DNA of 64,000 nucleotides from Polytrichum commune. Taxonomy: Eukaryota; Streptophyta; Polytrichopsida; Polytrichales; Polytrichaceae. Position numbers and translations under genes: made by a program. Below the pieces are notes generated by a model. The model ran no database searches. It saw nothing but the letters and a program-made list of their open reading frames with translations, and was not told the origin of the DNA. Within the stretch, counting starts at the first letter, position 1. Every line of letters starts with the position of its first letter. The stretch spans positions 26,184,527-26,248,526 of the forward strand of contig OX485808.1 of assembly GCA_950295325.1 (NCBI GenBank), given 5' to 3'. Below are positions 54,063 to 64,000 of this stretch, piece after piece.

Positions 54063-55459
54063 ATGCACACTTGCATTATATTAGAAGCCGTGACTTAAGA
54101 CTGGTGTTTGAATGAGGCATGTCTACCCCAATGCATATCAAACTATTAAGAATTTACGACATTCTGAAGTCTTCTGCCCCTTCACAAGAAAGAAAAGAAA
54201 AGATAACGCTCGTATTATGCATACCGGCGTGAATGTGAGCCCGTTAACCCTATATTGATCTCGGGAATCCGAGATGCAATATTGGGTGTTATGCCTCTTG
54301 TGGGTGCCCCTTCACACATTCTAGAACTGAAGTGTGTTGACTTACTAAATGCTCCAATATTTGCAACCATGTTGAAGATGTATTGAATAGGGATTTCAAA
54401 CTAGTTGATTTCTTTGTGTCAGAATTTGGAGTTCCTTTAAAACCACAAGTAGGAAAATTTGTAGTCCCATTGAATAACATGCTTGTAAAATTGGTGCATA
54501 CGATCTACTCAAGGTTTTAGACTAGGCATGTCAATGTAGCAAATCCATTGTTTCGGACCCTACACTGTTAGTGATGCACTACCCAAATTAAATTGGTGTT
54601 TGTTTTTAATTATATCACACCCAAAATTGGCTACAATTGAAAGAAAAAAATGTGATTTTCAAGTGGAGCTCACCTAACATCACGTAGTGCCACCTTGCAC
54701 TCAACATCCATTGTGTGTCATCAAAGTATATTGCTAAAGTGAATAGGGTAGTAGGATTTTACCAAACCCCAAAATCATAGCTCTTGGTTTTGCTAAATCT
54801 ACATTATTGATAGTGAGCAACCTCGGGGAGGTCACTAGCGAAAATCGTAGAAACAACGTGTGATTAAAAAAGAGGGTCTAATATATTAATTGTGAATAAA
54901 TTTTGCAAAAAACGTACATATAATATTGGGGGATTTAAAATAATAAAACATGTTTACATGTAAAATGCCATCATATATAATGGCGTCTTTTATCTAGTCA
55001 GTACATGTAAATTAGCATGAAAACAATTACTAGTGGTAGCACGTATAGGGTAGGGTATGTGCTAATTAATGGATGAAAAGAGGTAATTTTCTATTGAAAA
55101 AGATTGGATTAATGACTTCACATGCAAGTTGGCTTGAATGTTACTAAACCAACGTATCCAATGTGGAGTTAATGTTCTCTACCTACATGCCGGGAGGGAA
55201 AATTTCAGCGCGTTGTTTGAATTACAGTCTTCTTTCCAATTTTCTTTTGTAATATAAGTAAATTGGAATATTTTTAAATTATTCCCCAAATTTTTTTATA
55301 AATACTAATAGGGTGTATTAAAATACAAGCATTTACCTTTATTTTGAAAAATACCATACCTCATAATATTTTCTGCAAGGTAAATAGCCCCCCGATAAAG
55401 AAGTCTTGAGCGCACGTGTATGCATTAATATAAGAGGGAATGACCTCCCCGAGTGAGCA
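54063..55459. other. no gene recognised
   Basis: AT-rich sequence. No element ends with matching duplications were found. Confidence 0.4.
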
Positions 55460-55672
55460 ACTGGATCTAACAATTGGAAGTTGCCATGTGGTGCCCTCAA
55501 CCATAAACCCTTGCCGGTTGGCCCATTTGCCCACCCACCCTATTATACAACTCTTTGATAGCATCTCTTCTTCATTTCCAAACAAGGAAAAAGGGTTGGT
55601 GATGCAATATTGTTTTATTGAATCTAGTTGGCAATTCAAACGTACATCCCTCGACCAACCCAAATGTTTTGA
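55460..55672. repeat. segmental repeat, copy 1
   Basis: GATCTAACAATTGGAAGTTG, CTCTTTGATAGCATCTCTTC and CTTCATTTCCAAAC recur at 55860-55953 and 56425-56560, where family C copy 3 has landed in the middle. Confidence 0.6.
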
Positions 55673-55746
55673 AGACAATGTTGACTACAAGTCGCTTATA
55701 TGATACCTACACCTATCATATAAGCGACTTGTAGTCAACATTGTCT
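55673..55746. repeat. perfect inverted repeat, 33-bp arms, 8-bp loop
   Basis: The left arm 55673-55705 (AGACAATGTTGACTACAAGT...) and the right arm 55714-55746 (...ACTTGTAGTCAACATTGTCT) are exact complements. They surround CCTACACC. No mismatch is seen, in a region where older repeats have diverged, so the structure is young or maintained. Confidence 0.95.
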
Positions 55747-55859
55747 TAATAATCTATAATTTTACATATGGTAGGTGTATGTATCATAATAAACCAACGA
55801 GAAAGTTATAAATGCCATGCACAACATTGTATCATGCCACTATAAATGATGGGTGGGTT

Positions 55860-56560
55860 ACATCTAACAATTGACAATTGCCATGTAGTGCCTCCAATCC
55901 TAACCCTCGCAAACCAAACCACCTTATTGCACAACTCTCCAATGGCCATCTTAGGGCCACTTCACACACGAGAATGAGAGCATGTGAGCATTACACTTCA
56001 AGCACTCTCATCGGTGGAAAAGGAAGGGCCGGTCCAAGTTCAGTTCACACTACGCTTAAAAGACCAACGGAGTTTGTGAATGCATGACATCGAATGGATA
56101 GTGTTTCATGGTCACTTGGACTATTTGCAAAAACCACCTCTTTGGAGGTAGGCCTAACACAAAACCGGGAGATTATAGCACTCTGAATGCTCACAACCGT
56201 TGATCTATTCTACTTTATCATGTGTGAGGACCCGCATGAATAAAAAAAGTCATTAAAATAACATTTGATTGAGGGCCCGGTCACATACGACTTCGCTCTA
56301 CTACACTTGAGGATCCGTGACCACACTGCATGATTTTGGAGGTGTGTTGGGATGGCCTTTGGACACTTTCTTTGGGCTCTCACAATTACATGGGCACGGC
56401 TCTTGGCTCGTGTGTGAAGTGGCCATCTTCGCTTCATTTCCAAAATGCAAAAATATGGGCTGGTGATGCAGCGGTACTATTTAATTGAATCTGATTACCC
56501 TTCAACCACCCAAGCATTGCCTAAGGCAATTGTTGACTTCAATATGTGATAGCTAGGTAG
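55860..56560. repeat. segmental repeat, copy 2, split by family C
   Basis: 55860-55953 and 56425-56560 together parallel 55460-55672. They show that the MITE between them inserted after the duplication. Confidence 0.55.
55954..56424. mobile_element. family C PIF-like MITE, copy 3
   Basis: It starts GGGCCACTTCACACACGAG after TTA and ends CGTGTGTGAAGTGGCC. The right flank is ATCTTC and the left is ATCTTA, so the last base and the right TTA are altered. The interior matches copy 2 closely. Confidence 0.75.
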
Positions 56561-57603
56561 GTGTCTGCAACGTGGAAGTTCAAGGTGTCATGCACAATCC
56601 GATGTCTACTGATAAACTATATATGCAAATTAAAGGACATTCGAACCTATAGACCCTTGCAAGACTCATGCTGAAGCCTTTTTCTATATAATTAAGCTGA
56701 CCCTCGAAAGGAGTGCACCATATATGCTCGAAACAAGGCTCGTGGATGTGGACTCTGGGTGACCGTCTGATCTGAACACGGTGGATGTGGAGCATTGGCA
56801 GCCGTCCGATTCTGACACCGGAGCTGCTATTTGTGTGTTGTGAAGTGGCCCTTTTGCATCTTGAATGCTTCTAAACGCTGTCATTCAAGATTCTTCGTCA
56901 CCAAAAGCTTGGCTACTGCTCGGCCTCCTGCTGCTGCTGCTTCTCTGCAGAAAGGTGTTTAATTAGCAGTATATATATATGCTTCTGGGTGTGTTGGAAG
57001 TATCATGTGGGAGTAAATCGATTTGTATTACATGTTCTCCCACTTCTACCGATGGGATTTACACACAATGCACGTGTTGTTGTAATAGCACAACTAAGGT
57101 GGAAATACCATACCCCGTTCACCACCCTCTAGCCGTGCACTAGACTGCCGTCGTAATGGTGAAGTGCCATTTCTAAAACTGATCATGGTTCGGCGGCAAC
57201 GTCAATGCGTGTACAGTTAGTGTAGCCAATGGGAGTCGAGTGTTGATGTACTCATGAGGTAACCGATTTAGGCGATGTTCTGTATGGAAATGCGGATTAC
57301 CGTGTTTGGTGTAGGGAGGATCTAAGGGTTTGGACAACTTTCCACTTTGAAAAATTGTAGCATTTTTTTGTATAGGGCAGAAGAATATGAAACAACTTGC
57401 ATTCTTCATGAATCCTTCTCGTCTGTCTTGGAAAATTATCTCATGATTGTCTGACGAGATCTTCATTGCGAATCACCTTAGTTTCACGGGTTATGATATT
57501 TCTACCTTACTACGATGAATGCATCGACAAAGATCATATTGAAATTGAATCTCGTCTAATTTAGTTACAGGTATCGGAAGTGCATTGATTGTCAATTCTT
57601 ATA
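56561..57603. other. no gene; solo family-C-like terminus and dispersed repeat
   Basis: GTGTTGTGAAGTGGCCC at about 56836-56852 looks like an isolated family C right end. (CTG)n lies at 56928-56940. 57000-57130 belongs to the dispersed repeat seen at 17600 and 41200. Confidence 0.4.
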
Positions 57604-57618
57604 TATTGAATACATAGG

Positions 57619-58213
57619 GTCCGAGACGACCCTGAACTACCGGGTGATAGTGGAGAGGTACCCATTTCTAAATGGAGTGGTTGGCGGTTTGATTCCCGCT
57701 GTGAAATCTTCTCTCTACTACACTAAATAGGTAGATTAGTGTTGGAAACACTAATAGTCGACGAAAACGCTAAATGTAAATTGTCTCTATAGTGTTAGAA
57801 CACTAAATGTCAACTCTAACACTATTTGTTCAAAGTAGTAACTTTAAATATTTACATGAGCGCATTTAGTGTTAGATGATATTTTGTAAATCTTGGAATG
57901 AAGAATTGAAGGAAGAAGAATATGAGAACCTCGTAAAAGGTATAATTTGTTCAAACCCTATTCAAACACTAATTGTAATATCAGTTGAAAATTAGTGTTT
58001 TAGGTAACTATTGCATCTAACACTAATCTTCATCTAACACTAATCTACCTATTTAGTGTAGTTAGGTAGGTAGGAAGCCAAGAGCCCACCCACCGCAAGG
58101 TAGGCAATAAATGTCAATAAATGCAATAAATGCACCAAGAGGATTTTTGAGCAGGGTAGGGCCAATGGGCTCAAATTCACGTCGGGTTGCCCGACATTGG
58201 TTATTTATTCATT
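57619..58213 (+). mobile_element. tRNA-derived SINE family F, copy 1, with nested family B element
   Basis: Flanked by perfect 15-bp duplications TATTGAATACATAGG (57604-57618 and 58214-58228). It carries an A-box-like GATAGTGGAGAGG and a B-box GGTTTGATTCCC about 40 bp apart, the RNA polymerase III promoter layout. Removing the nested TIR element (57717-58062) leaves 249 bp that aligns with the SINE at 60372. The 3' part has AAGAGCCCACCCACCGCAAGG and an ATTTATT-type tail. Confidence 0.85.
57717..58062. mobile_element. family B-related TIR element nested in the SINE
   Basis: ACTACACTAAATAGGTAGAT and ATCTACCTATTTAGTGTAGT are perfect inverted ends. It has many internal CACTAAATG/AACACTAAT motifs and 346 bp. 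The interior differs from the B copies at 5023 and 59367, so this is a subfamily. It splits the SINE after CTTCTCTCT. Confidence 0.8.
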
Positions 58214-58228
58214 TATTGAATACATAGG

Positions 58229-58544
58229 TTCTCCTAATTGTGTTTGCTATTGAGAGTGAAGTAGTTGATAGAATACAAGTGTCCAAATTATTTATGTTTT
58301 GGAAGTAGGGCACGTTTACCTTGCCTAAGGTACGTAGACCTCAAATGCATCCGTTTAGCTCTGCACCCACTTCTTGTGGGATGAAACTCATAATTAATCC
58401 CAAATGATTGCCAATTCATGGATATAAACTTTTTTGATATTTTGGAGCTTCGTATGTATATCTCATTCAATATAAATGTGTCAAATCTTAAGCTCATTAA
58501 ATGGTCATATAGCCACCCCCTTCCCTTTTGTTGATATACACCCT
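58229..58544. other. spacer with fragment of dispersed repeat H
   Basis: GAGAGTGAAGTAGTTGATAG near 58250 matches repeat H. Nothing else recognised. Confidence 0.4.
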
Positions 58545-58881
58545 AACCTCCACAATGTTACCCTCTTTAATGTTGCTCCCTCTCTTATATCCCAAAATCC
58601 TAGGGAACGGATGTGCTCAATTTAAATGTCCCTCCTTCTTGCCACATTGCCCCTCCATATATCACGGGATTCGACATTAAAATAATCCACCAAAGAATTC
58701 ATAACCACACACTTGCACACATCATGTTGTCGTCAATGTCATTATTGCAATGTTGACTTTGTGTTATGCTATAATGTCTCACGCTACACTAATTCTCTAT
58801 TATCATGCATCCATGTTAACACTGCGAACCTCCTTAATATCACAAGCACTTTGGTTGCCACATGCATGATATTAAGGAGGT
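58545..58881. repeat. dispersed TIR-like repeat N, copy 1
   Basis: It starts AACCTCCACAATGTTACC and ends TGATATTAAGGAGGT, with an inner hairpin ACCTCCTTAATATCA / TGATATTAAGGAGGT at the right. It aligns along its full length with 62913-63238. No target duplication resolved. Confidence 0.6.
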
Positions 58882-59366
58882 CATAATGCACAATCTAGAA
58901 TAGTTAACAAATATTGAGCACGTAGACTGATATCTTTTGAACACATGTGTTTTTGGTGTCCCTTCTTAGATCCACACTTAACCACTTAAATGTAGGTCTC
59001 CGATTAAAATATGTGGCATGCAAGGCCCGTTGACCTTATAGAATAAGGGCTTATTGTGCCATTTTCATAGAAACATGGTTACATCATCTTCAATGCAAGA
59101 TGGGCAGATGGCTTGGAGTTTATTGTGTGGTATTATCAACTTAGCCACGGATAGACATTAAACCCTACCCCTTTAACAAGGGGACTCTTGAACAGAGCAA
59201 GGCCAATGGGCTCAAATTCACGTCGGTGGAAACACAGATGTTAAATTTTCTTTTCCTTTTCTTTTCAACTTAGTATGCATTGGTAACCCCTAGGGAATCT
59301 GCTAGGAATTTCAGAGGTATGATTCCCATAAAATTCATAGGCCCATGCATGGGAGCTCACAATCAA
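58882..59366. other. spacer with SINE F 3' fragment
   Basis: 59155-59231 (CAAGGCCAATGGGCTCAAAT, TTCACGTCGG) matches the 3' part of SINE copy 1. Around 58900-58990 is a diverged repeat H fragment. Confidence 0.45.
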
Positions 59367-59671
59367 ACTACACTAAATATGATATTTAGTGTTTGATTAG
59401 ATTTAGTGTTTTACCACCCTACTTTGCTCAACACTAATTTTCAATTCTTTGATAATTAGTGTTAGACATAAATGCGCCGCCGCCGCCTTCCTTGTTGCCA
59501 CCTCTTTCCTACTAAACACTAAATTCGTGCATGTAACTTTCACATATTAACATAGATGATATTTAGTGTTTGAGTTTACATTTAATGTTACTTACTTTCA
59601 TAGGGTTAGTGATATTTAGTGTAGTGTTCGTATTTAGTGTATCTAACACTAAATATCATATTTAGTGTAGT
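59367..59671. mobile_element. family B TIR element, stand-alone copy
   Basis: ACTACACTAAATATGATATT at the left and AATATCATATTTAGTGTAGT at the right are inverted. The interior matches the B copies inside family A (CTCAACACTAATTTTCAATT; CATAGATGATATTTAGTG). It carries a local CGCCGCCGCC expansion. Confidence 0.8.
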
Positions 59672-60360
59672 GTCGTGGGATCGTGTCGGTAACACAGACA
59701 TAAACTTTAAAAGGGTAGGTTTTCAGCAAGGCTTCTTCTAACACATGGCTACCACAAATCCTAAAGCAACCAACATGGGCTCATGGGCTACTGTAGCTCT
59801 CTAGTAGCTTGGGCATAAGATAATTAGTTTTAAATGTACATAAATTTATGGGAAATTGATTTTGTTGAGTGTCCAAAAATAAAGAAATAACATTCAAAGA
59901 GTGCCTAAAATCACAATAATGCAAGTGACATTCACTGGAATCCAACAAAGTAGCATCAAATAGCTTCAACAATGTCTTCACGCAGCATCAATCTCACTCA
60001 TGGTCCCAAAACAATGCAAGCATGAATTTGCTCCACAAGTCACGCTAGCACACTACCATAAAAACGGGAACGAGACAAGCAAATGGGAATGAATGTCTAA
60101 CTTGTTTTAAACTACTTTATGGATCTGCCCAATTTTGGAATGTTATTTTTTGGGTTGCCTAACTTACTTTCGCACTTTAATTAATTATTAGGCAGAAAGG
60201 TGCCCAAATTGCTAGAGAGCTACTATATCTCGGGTTGAGAAATCCATTGCATCCAATCCTCACCCAAAGGTTTGGGCACAATTATGCATGCTCCTTTGCG
60301 AATATGGTGAGCCATATATTGTTATGGGTGCATGAACTTCACCAAGAGGGCCAAGGTTGC
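59672..60360. other. no feature recognised
   Basis: AT-rich, no credible ORF. Confidence 0.4.
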
Positions 60361-60371
60361 ATGACAACCAT

Positions 60372-60616
60372 GTCCATTATGACCCTAAACTACTGGATAA
60401 CAGTGGACAAATACCCAAATCCAAACAAAGGGGTTGGCACTTCGATTCTCGGCTGTGAAATCTTCTCTCTTCTTGACTGAAAAAACCAAGAGCCCACCCA
60501 CTCCAAGGTAGGCAGTAAACCCCACCCTACACCAAGGGGATCCTTGAGCAAGGTGTAGGACCAACGAAATTGCCCAACGTTGTATATTATTATTATTATT
60601 ATTATTATTATAGTAT
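60372..60616 (+). mobile_element. tRNA-derived SINE family F, copy 2
   Basis: Flanked by perfect 11-bp duplications ATGACAACCAT (60361-60371 and 60617-60627). It begins GTCCATTATGACCCTAAAC. It has an A-box-like AACAGTGGAC, a degenerate B-box CTTCGATTCTC, and the shared body (GGCTGTGAAATCTTCTCTC; AAGAGCCCACCCACTCCAAG). It ends in a (TTA)n tail at 60585-60612. Variable duplication length and a simple-repeat tail are typical of target-primed retrotransposition. Confidence 0.88.
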
Positions 60617-60627
60617 ATGACAACCAT

Positions 60628-62912
60628 ATGAACCAAGACGGACATGTCGGATTCTCCTTGAAATCCAATTATCAAGAAAACTAGATCCGATTGCAGAATT
60701 AGGCATTCCGAAACACAAGATTACTATGAAGAGATTAAGTTGGGGTGAAAACCGTAACCTAGAACCTTGAGGGGGTATGTTTTTATCATATGTCTTTATG
60801 AACATGGTGGCCATTCCTTCTCAAAAGCTTTGAGTACGGTTATTCTTGCCCTTCTGCAAAAATCTGTTGACTCATGTTACGGCTGTATGGGCTTGACCGA
60901 GAAGGGCCAAGAATGAGTGACAATCATATAAGGTAGATGAGGCTACTGCATGTGGACACCTAAAGCAAAAATTGAAATCTATCAAACACATACATATATA
61001 GTCAACAGTGTTTTTTTCCTTTACTGGGGCCTTCAATCACAGAAACACAGGGGAAAATTTATGCGGCGGCCATTCACCCAAGTGAAATAATTACGTGCTC
61101 ACCAACTTGGAATCATCCAGCCGATCGATTTGAGCATGAGAAGCTTGAGCAAGTTCGCGATTGTGAAGCGGGATCGAAGAATTTGAAATCGTTGAAATCT
61201 GAGTTGATGAAGGTGTCGATCTAGGCTTCGAAATCAAAGACTCTCTGCTTCCTAACCCAATATTATGGGGGTGGGGGGGGACTCTTTTTTACATTCAGTG
61301 TCGTGTAAGTGGATGATATCGTTAGCAAATTTCACATGGGTTATTTGTCAATGATAACAAAGTTTCATGCCAATATTGATTATGATATGTCACTAAAGTG
61401 GTCACGTCTAAGATAAATTGTTGCCAAATTGGCTTTTCATTATAGGATACCCACAATACAAGTTGGTTGGCACCTCACAACCACGTGCCGCCTCCTAATT
61501 TGTCCACCTCATGCACAAAAATCAAGCATGTTCTAGCTTAGTGGATAACACTCCTAAGTATGAAGGATGGTGGGTGTAATTTGACTTTTGCGAAGGTGAC
61601 TAACCCAAATATCATCAAGGTGGATACTAAATCACCATTTATTACTCACCGACTGAATTAGAGCAACTATACCGCCGATTAGGAACCATAAATAGGTGTC
61701 CAATTAAAGAAGCTAACCAAGTTAGCCTCATCTACCTTAAGTTGAAGGAGAAAATGTGGGGTACTCTTAGAGTTAAGAGATTTCTTGCATTTTAAAACAA
61801 ATAAATAAATAAAACTCAAAATCAATATTTAGAGACCCCTAATAAGTATATCGAGGATAAGGTGGATCAAGAAACCAATAACTTATATGGGTAGAATCTT
61901 TTTACCGTACCTCCTAGTACCATGGTTGTTGTGAATCCTGAGCGGACTAAGTGGATCTCATGGACTATCTCACGCAACCCTATGTTGACTGGATGGAAAA
62001 AGACATTATTGCATCAAACCCAGATTGATTGTTGGTAAGCTTTTATATGTACAGTTATTGGTCTAACATGACCATATAAAAACGCACTCGATGTCCACCT
62101 AGCTAGTGTTACTTTGCACTCACACATTCAATGCCCACCGTCATTGTTTAACCGCCCACGAGGACAAAGACATTAGAGCTTCGCTTGCTCTCAAAACTCC
62201 AACTCCGGATTTCACCGACGTCCAATTTTGGATGATAAGATGGCTACATCCAACATCTCGCAATGTCCATGTGAACGCACGCCTCCGGTTGCAAAAATCT
62301 CCACTAAATTAAACCATCGCCACGTCAAGTCTAGGGAAGGAAAAAAATCACGGGTTTCTTCATTAAAATAACAAAGGGTTTGGTTCGGACGGGAGACAGA
62401 AGGCACAAAAGGCCAGCACCGATTATGGGTTGGTCTCATCACAAGCTGATCTTTCAATCCATTGCACCAGCTGCCTCTCCCTCCATGACGACAAAATCAA
62501 TATGCTGGCGAATTAAGGACCACTAATGTACTAATTGTTTAATGCTGATTGGCCCCACTTGCATTATGCTGAATAAGAGGGCAAAAGGACATGGGAAGAA
62601 GAAGGAGAATAATAATATAAGTTAAGTTAGAGACCCATGGCCGATCTGACACCACCATAAGGTGCCTGCTTTCAACATGTTCGGCACAGTTACCAACATG
62701 TGTGTGTCTCAACACCCAGGACTACTACTGCATGGGACAACAAATTAACCCCTTAAACGACGCATGGTCTCCATAGACGGCCCCCCCTATATATATGTAT
62801 ATGTATACCCAATTTATGTGGGTTCCACGCTTTATTTTATGCGTTGTCTTGTAAGTTGTGTCAAAAAGAATATACTCATACTTGACATTGTTGGTCGAAA
62901 TATAATGCAAGT
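60628..62912. other. no gene recognised
   Basis: 2.3 kb without recognised element ends. (TA)n lies at 62793-62806 and a G-run at 61269-61280. The frames at 62106-62457 overlap on both strands and lack domains. Confidence 0.4.
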
Positions 62913-63238
62913 AACCTCTGTAATGTCACCCTCTGTAATGTCACTCCTTCTCTTCTATCCCAAAACTTTAGGGAATGGATGTGCTCTGTTCAATTAAACC
63001 TCCCTCCTTGTTGTCACATTTCCCTCTCATGTATCGTGTGTTTTGACATCAAAGTAATCCACCAAAGACTTCAAGCCCCATGTTGTCATCATTATCAATA
63101 TTGCGATGTTGATGTTGTGTTATTTCATAATGTCACATGCTACACTAATTCTATGTTATCATGCATCCATGTTAACGTTGCATACCTCCTTAATACCACG
63201 TGCACTTTGGTTACCACATGTGTGATATTAGGGAGGTT
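62913..63238. repeat. dispersed TIR-like repeat N, copy 2
   Basis: AACCTCTGTAATGTCACC at the left and GTGTGATATTAGGGAGGTT at the right. Full-length match to 58545-58881, including TAATCCACCAAAGA and CATGCATCCATGTTAAC. Confidence 0.6.
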
Positions 63239-64000
63239 GGAGTGTGTGTGCATACAAGGGTGCCCATGGAGAATTGATTAACTTTAGATAATCATTTTTG
63301 AATCCACAATTAGCTAAAATTGGAAGTATGTAGCTCAAATGCATGTTTTTGTGCAAGGTCACTAAGGGTTAAGGTAGTATATTATGTAATTTGTATGCCT
63401 ATATACCTTTATTTTTTATTTTTTTCAACATCGCAACGTATTACAAGGTTCTTGAACTTACAATATGTAACATACCGTGGTGTTTTTTCTTTTTCTTTTT
63501 TTGAGACAGAAGGCCAACCCACCCAATGCCAAAATGAATTAAAAACAAGAAGACGCGCCCACACCAAGGGGAGGTGAGACCCCTCGGACGTGAAACACCG
63601 CCACGTAAGGAGAAACGAAAGAATCAACCCCACCAAGGACAACCCCCCGGACCCACCAAGCCAAGGACAACCCCACCCCACCAGCCAAGGACAACCCCCA
63701 AGCCACCAAAACTACCCACAAAGCCCACCTAACTACGTTGCCTTTTCCAGTTCCACTTAATATTCAAATTGTGCCTCCTACAAAGAACATTCCTATCACC
63801 CCCAAGTTTTGTCAAAACCTTGGAGCATGGCCACCACAGAGAAGCTGCTAATCTTGATATGTTTAATCACCCGGTTCCAGACCGCTTTGGCATAAATGAT
63901 GAGTTCATCCTATATCCTATGCTTGACCTTAGATTCATGCCATTATTCATGATTGAACACTTTGTCATTATGTTTCATCCAAATGGTCCACATCGTAATG
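63239..64000. other. no gene recognised
   Basis: CCAAGGACAACCCC repeats form a short C-rich tandem at 63636-63705. The frames on the minus strand here are repeat artefacts. Confidence 0.4.

Noticed and set aside
60385-60675. Minus-strand frames with poly-Asn or poly-Ile
   Set aside because: They translate the (TTA)n tail of the SINE.
1-64000. CRISPR array, rRNA operon or bacterial-style operons
   Set aside because: No regularly spaced identical repeats with unique spacers, no rRNA-like conserved stretches, and the coding features are eukaryotic transposon genes.

Overview
The window looks like nuclear DNA of a plant (streptophyte) with a large, repeat-rich genome. The evidence is the mix of element types: DUF659-type hAT, PIF/Harbinger, CACTA and pogo-like DNA elements, a tRNA-derived SINE, a LINE-type zinc-knuckle remnant and a (CCCTAAA)n telomere-like tract. 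I cannot name the species. No convincing host gene, rRNA or functional tRNA gene is visible. All recognisable coding sequence belongs to mobile elements, and most of it is broken.

The centrepiece is one very large composite hAT transposon at 22023-37554 (15,532 bp). Its ends are exact: 13-bp perfect terminal inverted repeats (CAGGGTTGTCTAT / ATAGACAACCCTG), flanked on both sides by the 8-bp target-site duplication AAGCAAAG. It interrupts an older, degraded repeat-family ORF whose two halves (21684-22022 and 37563-39258) rejoin in frame when the element and one duplication are removed. Inside are a plus-strand transposase (BED finger, DUF659/RNase-H-like core, hAT dimerisation domain) that is split by a one-base deletion from a 400-residue acidic tail. 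There are also three minus-strand cargo genes: a coiled-coil/RING-like protein (26796-29098, broken), an intact 186-residue acidic/basic ORF (30653-31213) and a protein kinase-like gene (34225-36095, broken). GC-rich tandem arrays built on GTCCGC and CGTTCCC motifs lie a few hundred bases 5' of the transposase, the RING gene and the kinase gene.

Left flank (1-22 kb): a pogo-like MITE with TA duplications (493-972); a degenerate ~160-bp tandem array (3220-4440); three copies of a 1.2-2 kb TIR element, family A (4617-5980, 6221-7403, 11841-13810), each holding a copy or part of a second TIR element, family B; a PIF/Harbinger transposase fragment (about 9405-9770); a small hAT MITE, family E (11572-11800); GA microsatellites; and a CACTA MITE with an ATA duplication (20253-20485).

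Right flank (37.5-64 kb): more nested non-autonomous elements. These include family C PIF-like MITEs (43121, 49672, 55954), a ~1.1 kb foldback element D with ~480-bp arms (43606-45396) containing an E element with 8-bp duplications, a Tourist-like MITE (45636-46052), a DUF4283/zinc-knuckle LINE ORF1 remnant (46166-46720), a ~255-bp tandem repeat K (50631-51600) interrupted by E, two full SINEs with 15- and 11-bp duplications (57619-58213 and 60372-60616), a perfect 33-bp-arm hairpin (55673-55746), and a pair of ~330-bp TIR-like repeats (58545, 62913).

No tool was run. Family names rest on motif recognition, and the boundaries of elements with stated target-site duplications are the most secure statements here.
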